A DNA stretch of 19,180 bases from Acidimicrobiaceae bacterium (lineage in GTDB: Bacteria; Actinomycetota; Acidimicrobiia; Acidimicrobiales; RAAP-2): assembly GCA_003131665.1 (NCBI GenBank), contig PKWA01000156.1:10801-29980 (forward strand). Reading direction: 5' to 3'. Numbering within the stretch: position 1 is the stretch's first letter; each line of letters begins with the position of its first letter. Below the pieces are notes generated by a model that ran no database searches, was not told the DNA's origin, and saw only the letters and a list, made by a program, of their open reading frames with translations. Made by a program: the position numbers and the translations under genes. Positions 1-7,173 of the stretch are shown piece after piece.

Positions 1-739
1 CCGCGGCGGCAAGCGAAACGATCGTGGCCGTGCTGCTCCAACTATGGTTCGACGCGTTCGAGAGTCCGTAGACGAGCGAGAGCATGCCCCCGGTCGCGGT
101 GATGGCCCCGGGAACGTCCAAGCGCCCCGACGTCGTTTGGGATTCGTTGAGCGCGCGCGGGGCGAGGAAGAGAACGACCGCCGCGATGGGGACGTTGATG
201 AAGAAGATCCAGCGCCACGAGACGTAGCTGACCAGGATCCCGCCGAGCAGAAGTCCGACCGCGCCGCCCCCGCCCGACATCGCGGCGTAGACACCCATGG
301 CGCGATTGCGCTGGCGACCTTCCGCGAAATTCGTCGCGATCAGCGACAACGCCGTGGGAGCGGCGATCGCGCCGCCGACGCCCTGCAGGCCACGGGTGAT
401 GATCAGCCAAAGATCGTTGGACGCGAAACCGCCGAGGAGAGACGAGACAGCAAAGATGGCGATGCCGATCATGAACATGCGCCGTTTTCCGTAAAGGTCG
501 CCCGTTCTTCCCCCAAACAGCAACAGACCACCAAAGGTCAACGAGTACGCGGTGATGAGCCATTCGAGATTGGCCTGAGAGAAATGCAGCGCGGTGTGTA
601 TGGTGGGAATCGCGACGTTAACGACCGTGGAGTCCAGCACGATCATGAGTTGCGCACAGGAAATCACGGCCAGCGCGAGGCCGAGGTGCTTGCCTTCAGT
701 ATTGCTGTGGGAGAGCTCGGGAGCTTCTGCGTTCGACAT
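1..739 (-). CDS. DHA2-family MFS drug exporter, N-terminal part (runs off the left edge)
   Basis: This is the first 246 codons of a proton-coupled multidrug/solute exporter of the major facilitator superfamily, located in the inner membrane. The start ATG is at 739. After about 18 polar residues, TM1 leads into LDSTVVNVAIPTI (residues 35-47), the hallmark of 14-TM DHA2 (EmrB/QacA) transporters. Motif A, GGRTGDLYGKRR, is at about 76-87 between TM2 and TM3. Further on come RGLQGVGGAIAAP and a glycine-rich motif-C-like stretch, MSGGGGAVGLLLGG. The frame is open to the window edge, so roughly the second half is missing. There is no Shine-Dalgarno before the ATG. The upstream gene on the same strand ends 68 nt away. 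DHA2 membership is recognised from motifs; the substrate cannot be told. Confidence 0.9.
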   Translation of the reverse strand, partial: MSNAEAPELSHSNTEGKHLGLALAVISCAQLMIVLDSTVVNVAIPTIHTALHFSQANLEWLITAYSLTFGGLLLFGGRTGDLYGKRRMFMIGIAIFAVSSLLGGFASNDLWLIITRGLQGVGGAIAAPTALSLIATNFAEGRQRNRAMGVYAAMSGGGGAVGLLLGGILVSYVSWRWIFFINVPIAAVVLFLAPRALNESQTTSGRLDVPGAITATGGMLSLVYGLSNASNHSWSSTATIVSLAAA

Positions 740-807
740 AGTGAGGTACTGGTCTTAGATGCTAACGGTCACCATTCCCGGATGCGCCGGTAAAAGTCAA
801 ACCGCTA

Positions 808-1530
808 CTAGCTCGAAAAGACTTTGGCGTAAGTGATCGTTTTGGAGGGGACGGTGATCTGAACCGCTTCTCCCCATTTCGAAAAGGTCGTCGTGCTGTG
901 GCTGTCCTTATTGGAGACTGCATCACTCAAGGGCAACGTGGTCTTGCCTGACGAAAAGACCATGGTCGTCTTGGTCTTGGGTACCGACGTGGTGGCCTTG
1001 ACCGTCCACGTCAGTTGATAGCCGTTGGTGGCCTTATCCCGCTCGCTCAACAACGTCGTGCCCTTGACCGCCGGGAGCAGTTGATCGAAGGCGCCGGCGG
1101 TCATGTCCGACTGGAAGGTGGTGTACTCCGTCGTTCCCTTCTTCATCGTCATCGAGGCCGTACCGACCTTTTTTTGCTCCGCGGAACTCAGCCCAATGAG
1201 CTTCGTCAGACCACTCGCGCTGCCACTCAAGTAGGCGTACGTTGGCGTCACGGTGATGGTGAAAGTCTCGTTACCCGAGACGTAGGATTCGGATCCGCTG
1301 ACTCTGCCAATATCGGCCACCAGCGTGCTGTTCACCTTGCCCGCGAAGGTGACGACCTTGACGTGCACACCCTGCTCCTTGGTCAGCGAGATCTTCGCCG
1401 CGGCGAGGATGGAGGCGGCCGTCGGGTCCTTGACCGACCCCTGCGCTATCAGCGGCGTACCGAGCGCGATCACGGACGAGAGGAGCGTAAGACATGTGAA
1501 TCGAAGTGAAAATCGTCGGAGGATAGTCAT
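808..1530 (-). CDS. Secreted protein, LppX/LprG- or LolA-like (240 aa)
   Basis: A probable Sec-exported protein of 240 residues. The N-terminus has a basic stretch (MTILRRFSLR), then a hydrophobic core (CLTLLSSVIALGTPLIA), with likely cleavage after about residue 30. There is no lipobox cysteine, so it is probably soluble or wall-associated rather than a lipoprotein. The mature part is rich in Thr/Ser and alternating beta-strand patterns, and ends with a FSKWGEAVQITVPS segment. That layout resembles actinobacterial LppX/LprG/LolA-like lipid-carrier folds, whose last strand often reads F(S/D)xWGxPVxVxxP. The family assignment is an inference from this pattern; function is unknown. There is no Shine-Dalgarno, but a TAGGCT hexamer lies 7 nt before the ATG, suggesting a leaderless mRNA. 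Confidence 0.75.
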   Translation of the reverse strand: MTILRRFSLRFTCLTLLSSVIALGTPLIAQGSVKDPTAASILAAAKISLTKEQGVHVKVVTFAGKVNSTLVADIGRVSGSESYVSGNETFTITVTPTYAYLSGSASGLTKLIGLSSAEQKKVGTASMTMKKGTTEYTTFQSDMTAGAFDQLLPAVKGTTLLSERDKATNGYQLTWTVKATTSVPKTKTTMVFSSGKTTLPLSDAVSNKDSHSTTTFSKWGEAVQITVPSKTITYAKVFSS

Positions 1531-1537
1531 GACGCAA

Positions 1538-1543
1538 AGCCTA
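1538..1543 (-). promoter_or_regulatory. Putative -10 hexamer of a leaderless promoter for the secreted protein
   Basis: On the minus strand the hexamer TAGGCT lies 7 nt before the ATG at 1530, where a -10 element would sit if transcription began at the start codon. No convincing -35 is visible. A short inverted repeat (AATTG-TG-CAATT, 1549-1560) lies just upstream and could be an operator or chance. Confidence 0.3.
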
Positions 1544-1611
1544 GGGGGAATTGTGCAATTTTCTTATTCGGCCGTCAAAGTTCAATAACGGGAGAGTCCT
1601 AGCGTTTCACG

Positions 1612-2043
1612 TTAAAAGCAAGCCGCCAATTCAAACAACAACTGCTGGATTGTTCGTATCTCTTGCAAGAGGTCATGCTCGCACGAATCGAGTTTTTCGT
1701 CACTCAATATTCCATTCACGACCGCGAGGGAACGAAGAGCCACTTGCAGTGTGCTCAGCCAGGCCCACGCCTCGGCGTCGTTCAAAAACTGTTCATTGAG
1801 AGTCATGATTGAGAGTTCGGAGTTCGTGGCTATCTCGTTCTGGCGCGCTAGGGCCGAGAGCGGGTCGTCATCGTCCTTGCTCGGGTTGATGGGAGCGTTC
1901 ATCGAGAGATGCCAGTCATGATCGGGATCCCGTTCAGCCGCCGCGACGTGGGCGAAGGCCTCTCGAACGACGCTGCGACCGGCGTCGTTGAGGCGCACCT
2001 CCACGCGACCGTCTCGTCGTCGAACAAAGAGTTTGCCCGGCAT
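1612..2043 (-). CDS. DUF2017 family protein, translationally coupled to clpS
   Basis: A 143-residue soluble protein beginning MPGKLFVRRRDGRVEVRLND, with R/D-rich central segments and a long helical C-terminal half (WAWLSTLQVALRSLAVVNGIL). It matches the DUF2017 family, which in actinobacteria is commonly encoded immediately after ClpS. The start chosen is the ATG at 2043, which shares one base with the clpS stop (TAATG). A longer open frame upstream to 2130 lies inside clpS and is not needed. The overlap implies translational coupling. Its place next to the N-end-rule adaptor suggests a role in ClpAP/ClpCP proteolysis, but no biochemical role is known to me. Confidence 0.8.
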   Translation of the reverse strand: MPGKLFVRRRDGRVEVRLNDAGRSVVREAFAHVAAAERDPDHDWHLSMNAPINPSKDDDDPLSALARQNEIATNSELSIMTLNEQFLNDAEAWAWLSTLQVALRSLAVVNGILSDEKLDSCEHDLLQEIRTIQQLLFELAACF

Positions 2044-2360
2044 TAGGTGTCCTGCTCGACGGTGGCTTGCAACCCCGCCACCTGAAGTTTTACGCAGTAC
2101 GATTCCGCTCGTTCGCGCTGGCCGGACCACACGACTGCTCGCCCTTCATGATGGACGGTCAACATCAGATGCGTGCACTTGTTGGCCGAATAACCAAAGA
2201 TTCGCTTAAACACCACAACGACCACCGTCATCGGCGTCACCGGATCGTTCCACACGATCACGTTCCACGGTCGTTGGGTGACAACCGTCGCGTTAGTTTC
2301 GACGTCACTCTTTACGTCGCTCTCGGTCGAAGAGAGGCGAAGACGTTTCAGCGAAGTCAT
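2043..2360 (-). CDS. clpS: ATP-dependent Clp protease adaptor ClpS
   Basis: ClpS (105 aa) delivers proteins with N-degron residues (Phe, Leu, Trp, Tyr) to the Clp ATPase. The first 30 or so residues are a variable, flexible arm. The core reads WNVIVWNDPVTPM (residues 32-44) and then HLMLTVHHEGRAVV. The residues expected to hold the substrate amino group are present: Asn38, Asp39 and His70. Met44 sits at the usual gatekeeper position. Length matches the family. The gene is divergent from the MpaB-like gene (82-nt spacer) and overlaps the downstream DUF2017 gene by one base. The start ATG at 2360 has only a poorly placed GAGAG before it, so the exact start is less certain than the identity. Confidence 0.93.
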   Translation of the reverse strand: MTSLKRLRLSSTESDVKSDVETNATVVTQRPWNVIVWNDPVTPMTVVVVVFKRIFGYSANKCTHLMLTVHHEGRAVVWSGQRERAESYCVKLQVAGLQATVEQDT

Positions 2361-2427
2361 CTCTCTAGTGTCGCAGACGACCGATCAAATTGGAAGAGGC
2401 GCGGCCTAAGGTGAGGGCCAGAGACTC

Positions 2428-2435
2428 GAGGAGGT
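2428..2435 (+). promoter_or_regulatory. Strong Shine-Dalgarno that fixes the GTG start of the MpaB-like gene
   Basis: GAGGAGGT lies 7 nt before the GTG at 2443. It is among the best ribosome-binding sites in the window and supports this non-ATG start. Confidence 0.75.
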
Positions 2436-2442
2436 CGTCAAA

Positions 2443-3345
2443 GTGGTCGGGTCGTTTCGCAGGATATCGGCGCGCTTACGTCGACGGGCTAACCTCTCGA
2501 TTCGTCGCTCGGCCGGTCTCTCACGAGATCCACCCGCGCGATGCAACGACCCCAACGAGGCCTACAGCGACGTCTTTGGCATTGCGCGAGTCGTACACGG
2601 TGATCTTCCATCGATGTTGATTGGTGGACTCGGTTCCCTCTTCTTTCAGATGCTGCACCCGTACGCCATGGCCGGCGTCGCCCAGCACTCTCGATACCAA
2701 GAAGATCCGCTCGGACGACTTCTTCAGACCGCCAACTTCATCAATGCCACGACCTACGGAGCGAGACCGGCCGCCCACGCGGCGATCCAGCGGGTGCTCA
2801 ACGTCCACAAGTTCATTCACGGCCTCGCCGACGACGGCGAAGCCTACGACGCCAACGACCCCCATCTCTTGTTGTGGGTGCACTGCGCTGAGATATCAAT
2901 GTTTCTTACGTCGTACCGGCGATTTGGCGCTCTTCCACTGAGCGACCGAGAGGCCGATCAGTACGTGCGCGAGATGGTGCCCCTGGCCCTTGACTTCAGC
3001 GTCGTGAATCCGCCCAACTCGCTCGAAGAACTCAACGCGACGCTCAGAAGTTTTCAGCCGGAGCTGCGACTCAGTGCCGACGGACGTATCGCGCGCGACT
3101 TCATCGCCCACGGCGTGATGAAGAGTCGGGCCCAGCGTCTCGTCTATCGACTTTTCGTTCTCAGTGCGTGGTCGCTGCTAACCCGGTGGGCACAAGATCT
3201 CTTGGGCGTGCGCGTCAATAAGCGCAGGGACCGCGTCGTGGTGCGTCCCGCCACCAAGGTTCTCTGTCGCCTCATTCGCCTGGCAGTACCGCCGGTGCCC
3301 CGTCAGACCGCGAGGGTCAATCCCCCGTCCACCACGACGACCTGA
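2443..3345 (+). CDS. MpaB/DUF2236-family (oxygenase-like) protein
   Basis: A 300-residue member of the DUF2236 superfamily, which includes fungal MpaB and, more distantly, the rubber oxygenase Lcp; many members are proposed haem-dependent oxygenases. Family landmarks are LHPYAMAGVAQHS (about 71-83, His72 and His82), then VHKFIHG (121-127, His122 and His126), then the Tyr135...AxDP...LLLWVH block (136-147). These His residues are candidate haem or metal ligands. The N-terminal 35 residues are basic and variable. The GTG start is chosen because of the Shine-Dalgarno at 2428-2435. The last 14 codons overlap antisense with the end of the SDR gene (3303-3345), so this tail is constrained by the other strand. 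Substrate unknown. Confidence 0.85.
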   Translation: MVGSFRRISARLRRRANLSIRRSAGLSRDPPARCNDPNEAYSDVFGIARVVHGDLPSMLIGGLGSLFFQMLHPYAMAGVAQHSRYQEDPLGRLLQTANFINATTYGARPAAHAAIQRVLNVHKFIHGLADDGEAYDANDPHLLLWVHCAEISMFLTSYRRFGALPLSDREADQYVREMVPLALDFSVVNPPNSLEELNATLRSFQPELRLSADGRIARDFIAHGVMKSRAQRLVYRLFVLSAWSLLTRWAQDLLGVRVNKRRDRVVVRPATKVLCRLIRLAVPPVPRQTARVNPPSTTTT

Positions 3346-4028
3346 CCGGTCACGTAGGGAGTTGTTGCGAGTGCGACGATCACCTCGGCAACGTCCTCGG
3401 GGATGCCGCTTCGTCGAAGTGGCGCGACCGACTGTACGAAACCTCGAATTGTGTCCCAATCGGCGGTCCAGGGCGTGTCAACGAGTCCCGGCGCCACTGC
3501 GTTCACGCGAACCTCGGGCCCGACGACCTTGGCCAACAACGCCGTCAGGTGGTTCAGCGCGGCCTTGGAAACGGCGTAGGGAATCGACGAACCGGTAGGA
3601 CGTACTCCCGCGGCCGATGAAACGATGACGATCGACCCGCGACTCTCCTTCAGCGCGGGCATCGCCGCGACGCTCAGTTGCCACGTGCCAAAGACGTTCA
3701 CCTCAAAGATCTCTCGCCAGACGTCCACGCTGGCGGCCTCGAGGTCGTGGTGAGGAATGACCTTGGTAGTGCCGGCGTTGTTGACGAGCACGTCGAGTCG
3801 CCCGTAGCGCTCGAGGACGTCGCGAATTAATCCTTCGCACTCTTCGGCCTTGGAGATGTCGGCCCGGAGGTACAGCGAGCCCGGCGTCGCGGCGGCGAGG
3901 CGCTCGCCCAGCTCCACGCTGTTCCGAGAGTTAAAGACAACAGTGTCGCCCAACTCGGCAAAGCGCTTGGCGGTCGCTTCGCCGATGCCGCTGGTGGAAC
4001 CTGTGACCAGCACTACTCGCGCGCTCAT
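3303..4028 (-). CDS. Short-chain dehydrogenase/reductase (SDR, classical type)
   Basis: A 241-residue NAD(P)-dependent oxidoreductase with a Rossmann fold. The cofactor motif TGSTSGIG is at 9-16 and NNAG at 83-86. The catalytic tetrad is complete: Asn111, Ser138, Tyr151, Lys155 (YAVSK). Near the C-terminus is the usual PYVTGQVVVVDGG. Full length for the classical family. The start ATG at 4028 lies 2 nt after the stop of the aldose-epimerase-like gene, so the two are probably one operon. There is no acidic residue at the end of beta2 (NSR, 33-35), which mildly favours NADP. The substrate is not predictable; FabG-like and sugar dehydrogenase roles both remain possible, and the epimerase neighbour slightly favours a sugar. 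Confidence 0.92.
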   Translation of the reverse strand: MSARVVLVTGSTSGIGEATAKRFAELGDTVVFNSRNSVELGERLAAATPGSLYLRADISKAEECEGLIRDVLERYGRLDVLVNNAGTTKVIPHHDLEAASVDVWREIFEVNVFGTWQLSVAAMPALKESRGSIVIVSSAAGVRPTGSSIPYAVSKAALNHLTALLAKVVGPEVRVNAVAPGLVDTPWTADWDTIRGFVQSVAPLRRSGIPEDVAEVIVALATTPYVTGQVVVVDGGLTLAV

Positions 4029-4030
4029 CG

Positions 4031-4939
4031 TTACTTACGTTTCAAACGCCACGAACCGGCCCAGTGCTGTCCGGGCTCGAGTACGACGACGTCCTTACCA
4101 CTCCTCAGCGCGTCCGGCGGACACGTCATCGGTTCCACTGCCACCGACGTGCGTCGACGACCCTTCTCCAAGTGATCACCGGTGTAGATCTGCAAGTACG
4201 GAAAATTTCGATCGAGGCTCAGTTCAATCTCGCCGCCCGTGGCGTCTTCCAGCGTCACCGTTACCAAACCGGAGTCGTCACGTATCAACTCGGTGTAGGT
4301 GACGTCGAGTTCGTGACCACTCAACGACTTGCGCTTGGAAAAGTCGAGCAAGTTACCAGCGAGAGGGAGAATCTCACCGGTCGGTAGCTGACGATCGTTC
4401 AGCGCCACGTACGCCTTGGCGGGCACTTCGAGCTGCGCTCCTTCGATGGTAGGCGTGGTCACGGAGAGATAAGGATGAAAACCCACCCCAAACGGCACGG
4501 GGACCTCGTCGCGATTGGTTACCGTCGTCGTCACGGTGAGTCCCAGTGAACCCAGGTGATACGCGACCGTGATCTCACTGAGAAAGGGATAGTCCGGCGT
4601 GGGATGCAAGAGCAAAGTGAGCACGCAGCGATTCTGATTGACAGCTTCGACACGAAAGGGACGCCAACGAACGAGTCCGTGCGAGGCCGTGGCGTGCTGC
4701 AGGTCGTCGATGGTCGGGCGGGCGGTTCGCTCGGAGAACGTCCACTCGCCGTCACCAATCCGATTCGGCCACGGATAGAGCACCTGGCCGCGCGCGTGCG
4801 TGGGAGCTTCTTCGGCACTGAAGCCTTCGACGACGCTCACGCCACCCTTGACGTACGTGCGAAGCGTCGCGCCCACTTCGGTGACGACGGCGCGCTGATC
4901 GCCATGAGCGATCGCAATCTGTTCTCCGGAGGGCAACAT
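4031..4939 (-). CDS. Aldose 1-epimerase (mutarotase) family protein
   Basis: A 302-residue GalM-like protein that would interconvert alpha and beta anomers of a free hexose. Family landmarks are YPWPNRIGDGEW (55-66, with the substrate-binding Asn59-Arg60), His87-Gly88 in SHGLVR, GFHPY with catalytic-type His155, Asp212 in LDVTYT, and VAVEPMTCPPDA with the expected general-base Glu269. The frame is open upstream to 5356, but that stretch is antisense to surE and of shadow composition, so the ATG at 4939 is chosen. It is preceded only by A/G-rich sequence (AAAGAAAG). It is first in a likely operon with the SDR gene. Sugar specificity is unknown; the form resembles YihR-type paralogues as much as true GalM. 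Confidence 0.9.
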   Translation of the reverse strand: MLPSGEQIAIAHGDQRAVVTEVGATLRTYVKGGVSVVEGFSAEEAPTHARGQVLYPWPNRIGDGEWTFSERTARPTIDDLQHATASHGLVRWRPFRVEAVNQNRCVLTLLLHPTPDYPFLSEITVAYHLGSLGLTVTTTVTNRDEVPVPFGVGFHPYLSVTTPTIEGAQLEVPAKAYVALNDRQLPTGEILPLAGNLLDFSKRKSLSGHELDVTYTELIRDDSGLVTVTLEDATGGEIELSLDRNFPYLQIYTGDHLEKGRRRTSVAVEPMTCPPDALRSGKDVVVLEPGQHWAGSWRLKRK

Positions 4940-4982
4940 CAGTGTTGTTTCTTTCTTTTCACTGGTACGTAACTTAGGACAG

Positions 4983-4988
4983 TTAGGG
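4983..4988 (+). promoter_or_regulatory. Putative -10 hexamer for surE (leaderless start)
   Basis: TAGGGT ends 8 nt before the surE ATG, and there is no Shine-Dalgarno. The same hexamer occurs 6 nt before the thioesterase start. A weak -35-like TTCACT at 4958-4963 is 19 nt upstream. The whole 57-nt spacer 4940-4996 must also carry the promoter for the divergent epimerase-like gene. Confidence 0.35.
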
Positions 4989-4996
4989 TTCCCTGT

Positions 4997-5848
4997 ATGC
5001 GAATACTGCTGACCAATGACGACGGCATTTTGGCGCCGGGTATGGCCATCTTGGCCCGCAGCGTCGCCCGGTGGATCGACGAAGCCCCCTCGGGCCAGGC
5101 TCGTGAGGCGCTCATCCTCGCCCCGCACCGCAACTACTCGGGCATGTCCTCGGCCGTCGGCGACGTGTTCGATCGTCCCACGATCAAGTACCGGCGCCAC
5201 CACATCGCCGGAGCCGAATCCATCGTCGCCTACGGGCTCGAAGCCCCTCCGGCCCTGTGCGCCATTTTGGGCGCTCTGGGCAGTTTCGATTTCCAACCCG
5301 ACGTGCTCGTCTCGGGCATCAACGCTGGCGCCAACGTGGGACGCAGCGTGTTGCACTCAGGGACCGTCGGAGCCGTCTTGACCGGTGCACAACTGGGCCT
5401 CTCGGGCCTCGCCGTGTCGGTGCAGTGGGGCGAGGACGTGCACTACGACACCGCCGCGGCGGTCGCCATCGAAGTGTTGGACGAACTCTCTCGTGCGCCG
5501 TCTCGAACGTTGCTCAACCTCAACGTGCCCAACCTTCCTATCGGGGAGTTACGCGGCGTTCGTCGCGGACGCATCTCAACCGCCGGCATCGTCAAGGCCG
5601 CCGGACCGCGCGCGGGCGGCGAGGCACTCAGCGACGAAGGAGAACTCCCCCTTCGCTTGGGCGCGGCCACGCCCGAACTCGGCGACGTGAGTGACGAAGA
5701 CGCGGACGAAGATGGGGCGCTCCTCGTTGCGGGCTACGCCTCACTGACGCCGATTCGTGGTCCCCACGAAGACGTGGACCCAGCCGCGAGTGGACTAATG
5801 GACAAGGCCCTGGCCGCCATTACCCGTCACTTGGAGCGCTCGCGCTAG
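4997..5848 (+). CDS. surE: 5'/3'-nucleotidase SurE
   Basis: SurE is a metal-dependent phosphatase acting on nucleoside 5'- and 3'-monophosphates (and polyphosphate in some species), linked to stationary-phase survival. The protein has 283 residues. The metal-site signature LTNDDG is at 5-10 (Asp8, Asp9). The other metal ligands are visible as Ser48 (NYSGMSS) and Asn109 (VSGINAGANVG). The active-site loop LHSGTVGA is at 119-126, with His where Tyr is usual. The C-terminal third is a little longer than average and contains an acidic stretch (SDEDADEDG, about 232-240). It ends TRHLERSR and overlaps the convergent arfB stop by 4 nt. There is no Shine-Dalgarno; a leaderless transcript is likely. 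Confidence 0.93.
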   Translation: MRILLTNDDGILAPGMAILARSVARWIDEAPSGQAREALILAPHRNYSGMSSAVGDVFDRPTIKYRRHHIAGAESIVAYGLEAPPALCAILGALGSFDFQPDVLVSGINAGANVGRSVLHSGTVGAVLTGAQLGLSGLAVSVQWGEDVHYDTAAAVAIEVLDELSRAPSRTLLNLNVPNLPIGELRGVRRGRISTAGIVKAAGPRAGGEALSDEGELPLRLGAATPELGDVSDEDADEDGALLVAGYASLTPIRGPHEDVDPAASGLMDKALAAITRHLERSR

Positions 5849-6294
5849 TCCTCGAGTGGCCGGCGACGCTGCTCTTTTAGGCGTCCACGAGCTTTCTTAT
5901 CATCCACCCGGCGAATCTTCGCTCCCCGGGAGGGCTTGGTCGCTCGACGCGGCGTACGCGGCGCGAGCGCGGTGGCCAGCTTCTCGCCCAGCTGTTCGAT
6001 CGCGGCCGTGCGATTCTGACCTTGCGAGCGAAAGCGGCTCGCGCTCGAACGTACGACCGAACCGAGCGTGTCGGCGACGCGTTGCTTGTCGCCCTCGGAG
6101 AGAACGCTCGAATCGAGTACATGAAACGACGCCACCACCCGGGTCAAGGAGCGGTTCGCGTGCTGTCCTCCCGGGCCACCCGAAGTGGTCACGCGCAACA
6201 GAATCTCATCGGACGGTATGGTCAGGCGCGAACGGACCGTGAGCGATCCGTCGTCGTTCAAGTGCGGGATGCGCACCACCTCAGCGACCCTCAC
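5845..6294 (-). CDS. arfB: ArfB/YaeJ/ICT1-type peptidyl-tRNA hydrolase (ribosome rescue)
   Basis: A 149-residue codon-independent release factor that frees peptides from ribosomes stalled without a stop codon. The catalytic loop SGGPGGQHANRS spans 38-49, with the essential Gly42-Gly43-Gln44. The C-terminal 40 residues are very basic (RRATKPSRGAKIRRV, then KKARGRLKEQRRR), as expected for the tail that enters the empty mRNA channel. There is no RF1/RF2 codon-recognition domain, which separates it from prfA/prfB. The GTG start at 6294 overlaps the end of the upstream thioesterase gene by 14 nt, implying coupling. The first 22 residues exceed the family minimum, so an internal GTG is possible. 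Identity is firm; the gene symbol is by family. Confidence 0.9.
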   Translation of the reverse strand: MRVAEVVRIPHLNDDGSLTVRSRLTIPSDEILLRVTTSGGPGGQHANRSLTRVVASFHVLDSSVLSEGDKQRVADTLGSVVRSSASRFRSQGQNRTAAIEQLGEKLATALAPRTPRRATKPSRGAKIRRVDDKKARGRLKEQRRRPLED

Positions 6295-7111
6295 GAAAGC
6301 GAACCATGGCGATCTGAGACGACGACGCTACGAGTTCGCCCGTCTCATCAAAAAGTTCGCATCGCTCATCGACCAGACCATCAGCGATCACCGCCGCCCA
6401 CTGGCGCGCGCGTAGCCACTCGCCACGTGGCACGCGCGACACTCGCGAGGTCAGCTGCAACGTGGGGACCCAACCCGACGAGCCCAGTGGGAACGTCGCC
6501 GGAGGCAGCGCGTCACCCGCGAACAAGAGACTCCACGGGGTCCACGACGCGTCGCCATCGTCCAAACGTAACCAACCCAAGACCTCGCCCCGTGAGGAAA
6601 GCTCACCACTCCACCAGCCGGTGCTCGAGGGGTCGAGTCGCAGCTCGAGTACGCGGATGATGTTGATGTCGTCGCTCCCGGTGGACTGTCGACACTCCTC
6701 GAGCGGCGTCACGTGGGGCGCTTCGAGGTCTTGATATCGAAGAAGAGAACCCTCGTGAAGCGTGCCGAGGGTGACGAGTGACTCCGCACCCAGCACGCCC
6801 TCTTGATAGAGCGCGGCATAGACAAACGACGCGCCGCGCCCCACGCGACGAACCTCGGTGCGAATGTCGGCCGCCCCGACCTCGAGAACCTTCACGAAGT
6901 TCGTGGAAATCGACGTGACGTGAAGATGCGTCGCGCCTGCTTCACTCGCGGCCGCCAGGGCGGCACTGGCCATCACGCACTGCAGGTAGCCACCGTGGGG
7001 ATGTCCCATCACGGTGTAAAAAGGCGACAGATTCAGCGAAAAATGGCCGCGTTCCAACGGTTCAACGGACGCCGCGATCCGAAGCGCACGCCCTTCGTCG
7101 CTCGGGTTCAT
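6281..7111 (-). CDS. Double-hotdog acyl-CoA thioesterase (TesB-like)
   Basis: A 276-residue thioesterase-superfamily protein that would hydrolyse acyl-CoA to free acid and CoA. The N-terminal hotdog shows the GHPHGGYLQCVMASAALAAA helix region (36-55). It is followed by STNFVKVLEVGAADIRTEV and RRVGRGASFVYAALYQ strands. The C-terminal hotdog ends with GEWLRARQWAAVIADG and LFDETGELVASSSQIAMVR, the usual closing pattern of TesB/acyl-CoA thioesterase families. No signal peptide, so cytoplasmic. The ATG start at 7111 has no Shine-Dalgarno but a TAGGGT hexamer 6 nt upstream. It is divergent from the MMSDH gene across a 62-nt spacer and is followed, with overlap, by arfB. Chain-length preference cannot be read. 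Confidence 0.82.
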   Translation of the reverse strand: MNPSDEGRALRIAASVEPLERGHFSLNLSPFYTVMGHPHGGYLQCVMASAALAAASEAGATHLHVTSISTNFVKVLEVGAADIRTEVRRVGRGASFVYAALYQEGVLGAESLVTLGTLHEGSLLRYQDLEAPHVTPLEECRQSTGSDDINIIRVLELRLDPSSTGWWSGELSSRGEVLGWLRLDDGDASWTPWSLLFAGDALPPATFPLGSSGWVPTLQLTSRVSRVPRGEWLRARQWAAVIADGLVDERCELFDETGELVASSSQIAMVRFREGR

Positions 7112-7117
7112 GGAGCA

Positions 7118-7123
7118 ACCCTA
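7118..7123 (-). promoter_or_regulatory. Putative -10 hexamer for the thioesterase gene (leaderless start)
   Basis: Minus-strand TAGGGT lies 6 nt before the ATG at 7111, with no ribosome-binding site between. It is identical to the hexamer before surE. No clear -35 is visible. Confidence 0.35.
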
Positions 7124-7160
7124 CGGGCAAAAAGGTGCCTCCCGATAGATTGGCACTGCG

Positions 7161-7168
7161 AAAGAGGA
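7161..7168 (+). promoter_or_regulatory. Shine-Dalgarno that decides the MMSDH start
   Basis: AAAGAGGA ends 5 nt before the ATG at 7174. The in-frame GTG at 7135 has no such site and would add 13 residues that do not fit the family. Confidence 0.6.
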
Positions 7169-7173
7169 TTGAA

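Noticed and set aside
44..793. Long plus-strand open frame of 249 codons
   Set aside because: It is antisense to the MFS exporter, whose minus-strand frame carries clear DHA2 motifs. Its translation is Arg/Asp-rich with no recognisable domain, typical of GC-rich shadow frames.
4940..5356. 139-codon N-terminal extension of the epimerase-like gene
   Set aside because: It covers the intergenic spacer and lies antisense to surE, and aldose epimerases do not have such a domain. The ATG at 4939 gives the normal length.
7135..7173. 13-codon longer start for MMSDH
   Set aside because: No ribosome-binding site, and the extra residues do not resemble the family N-terminus. AAAGAGGA supports 7174.
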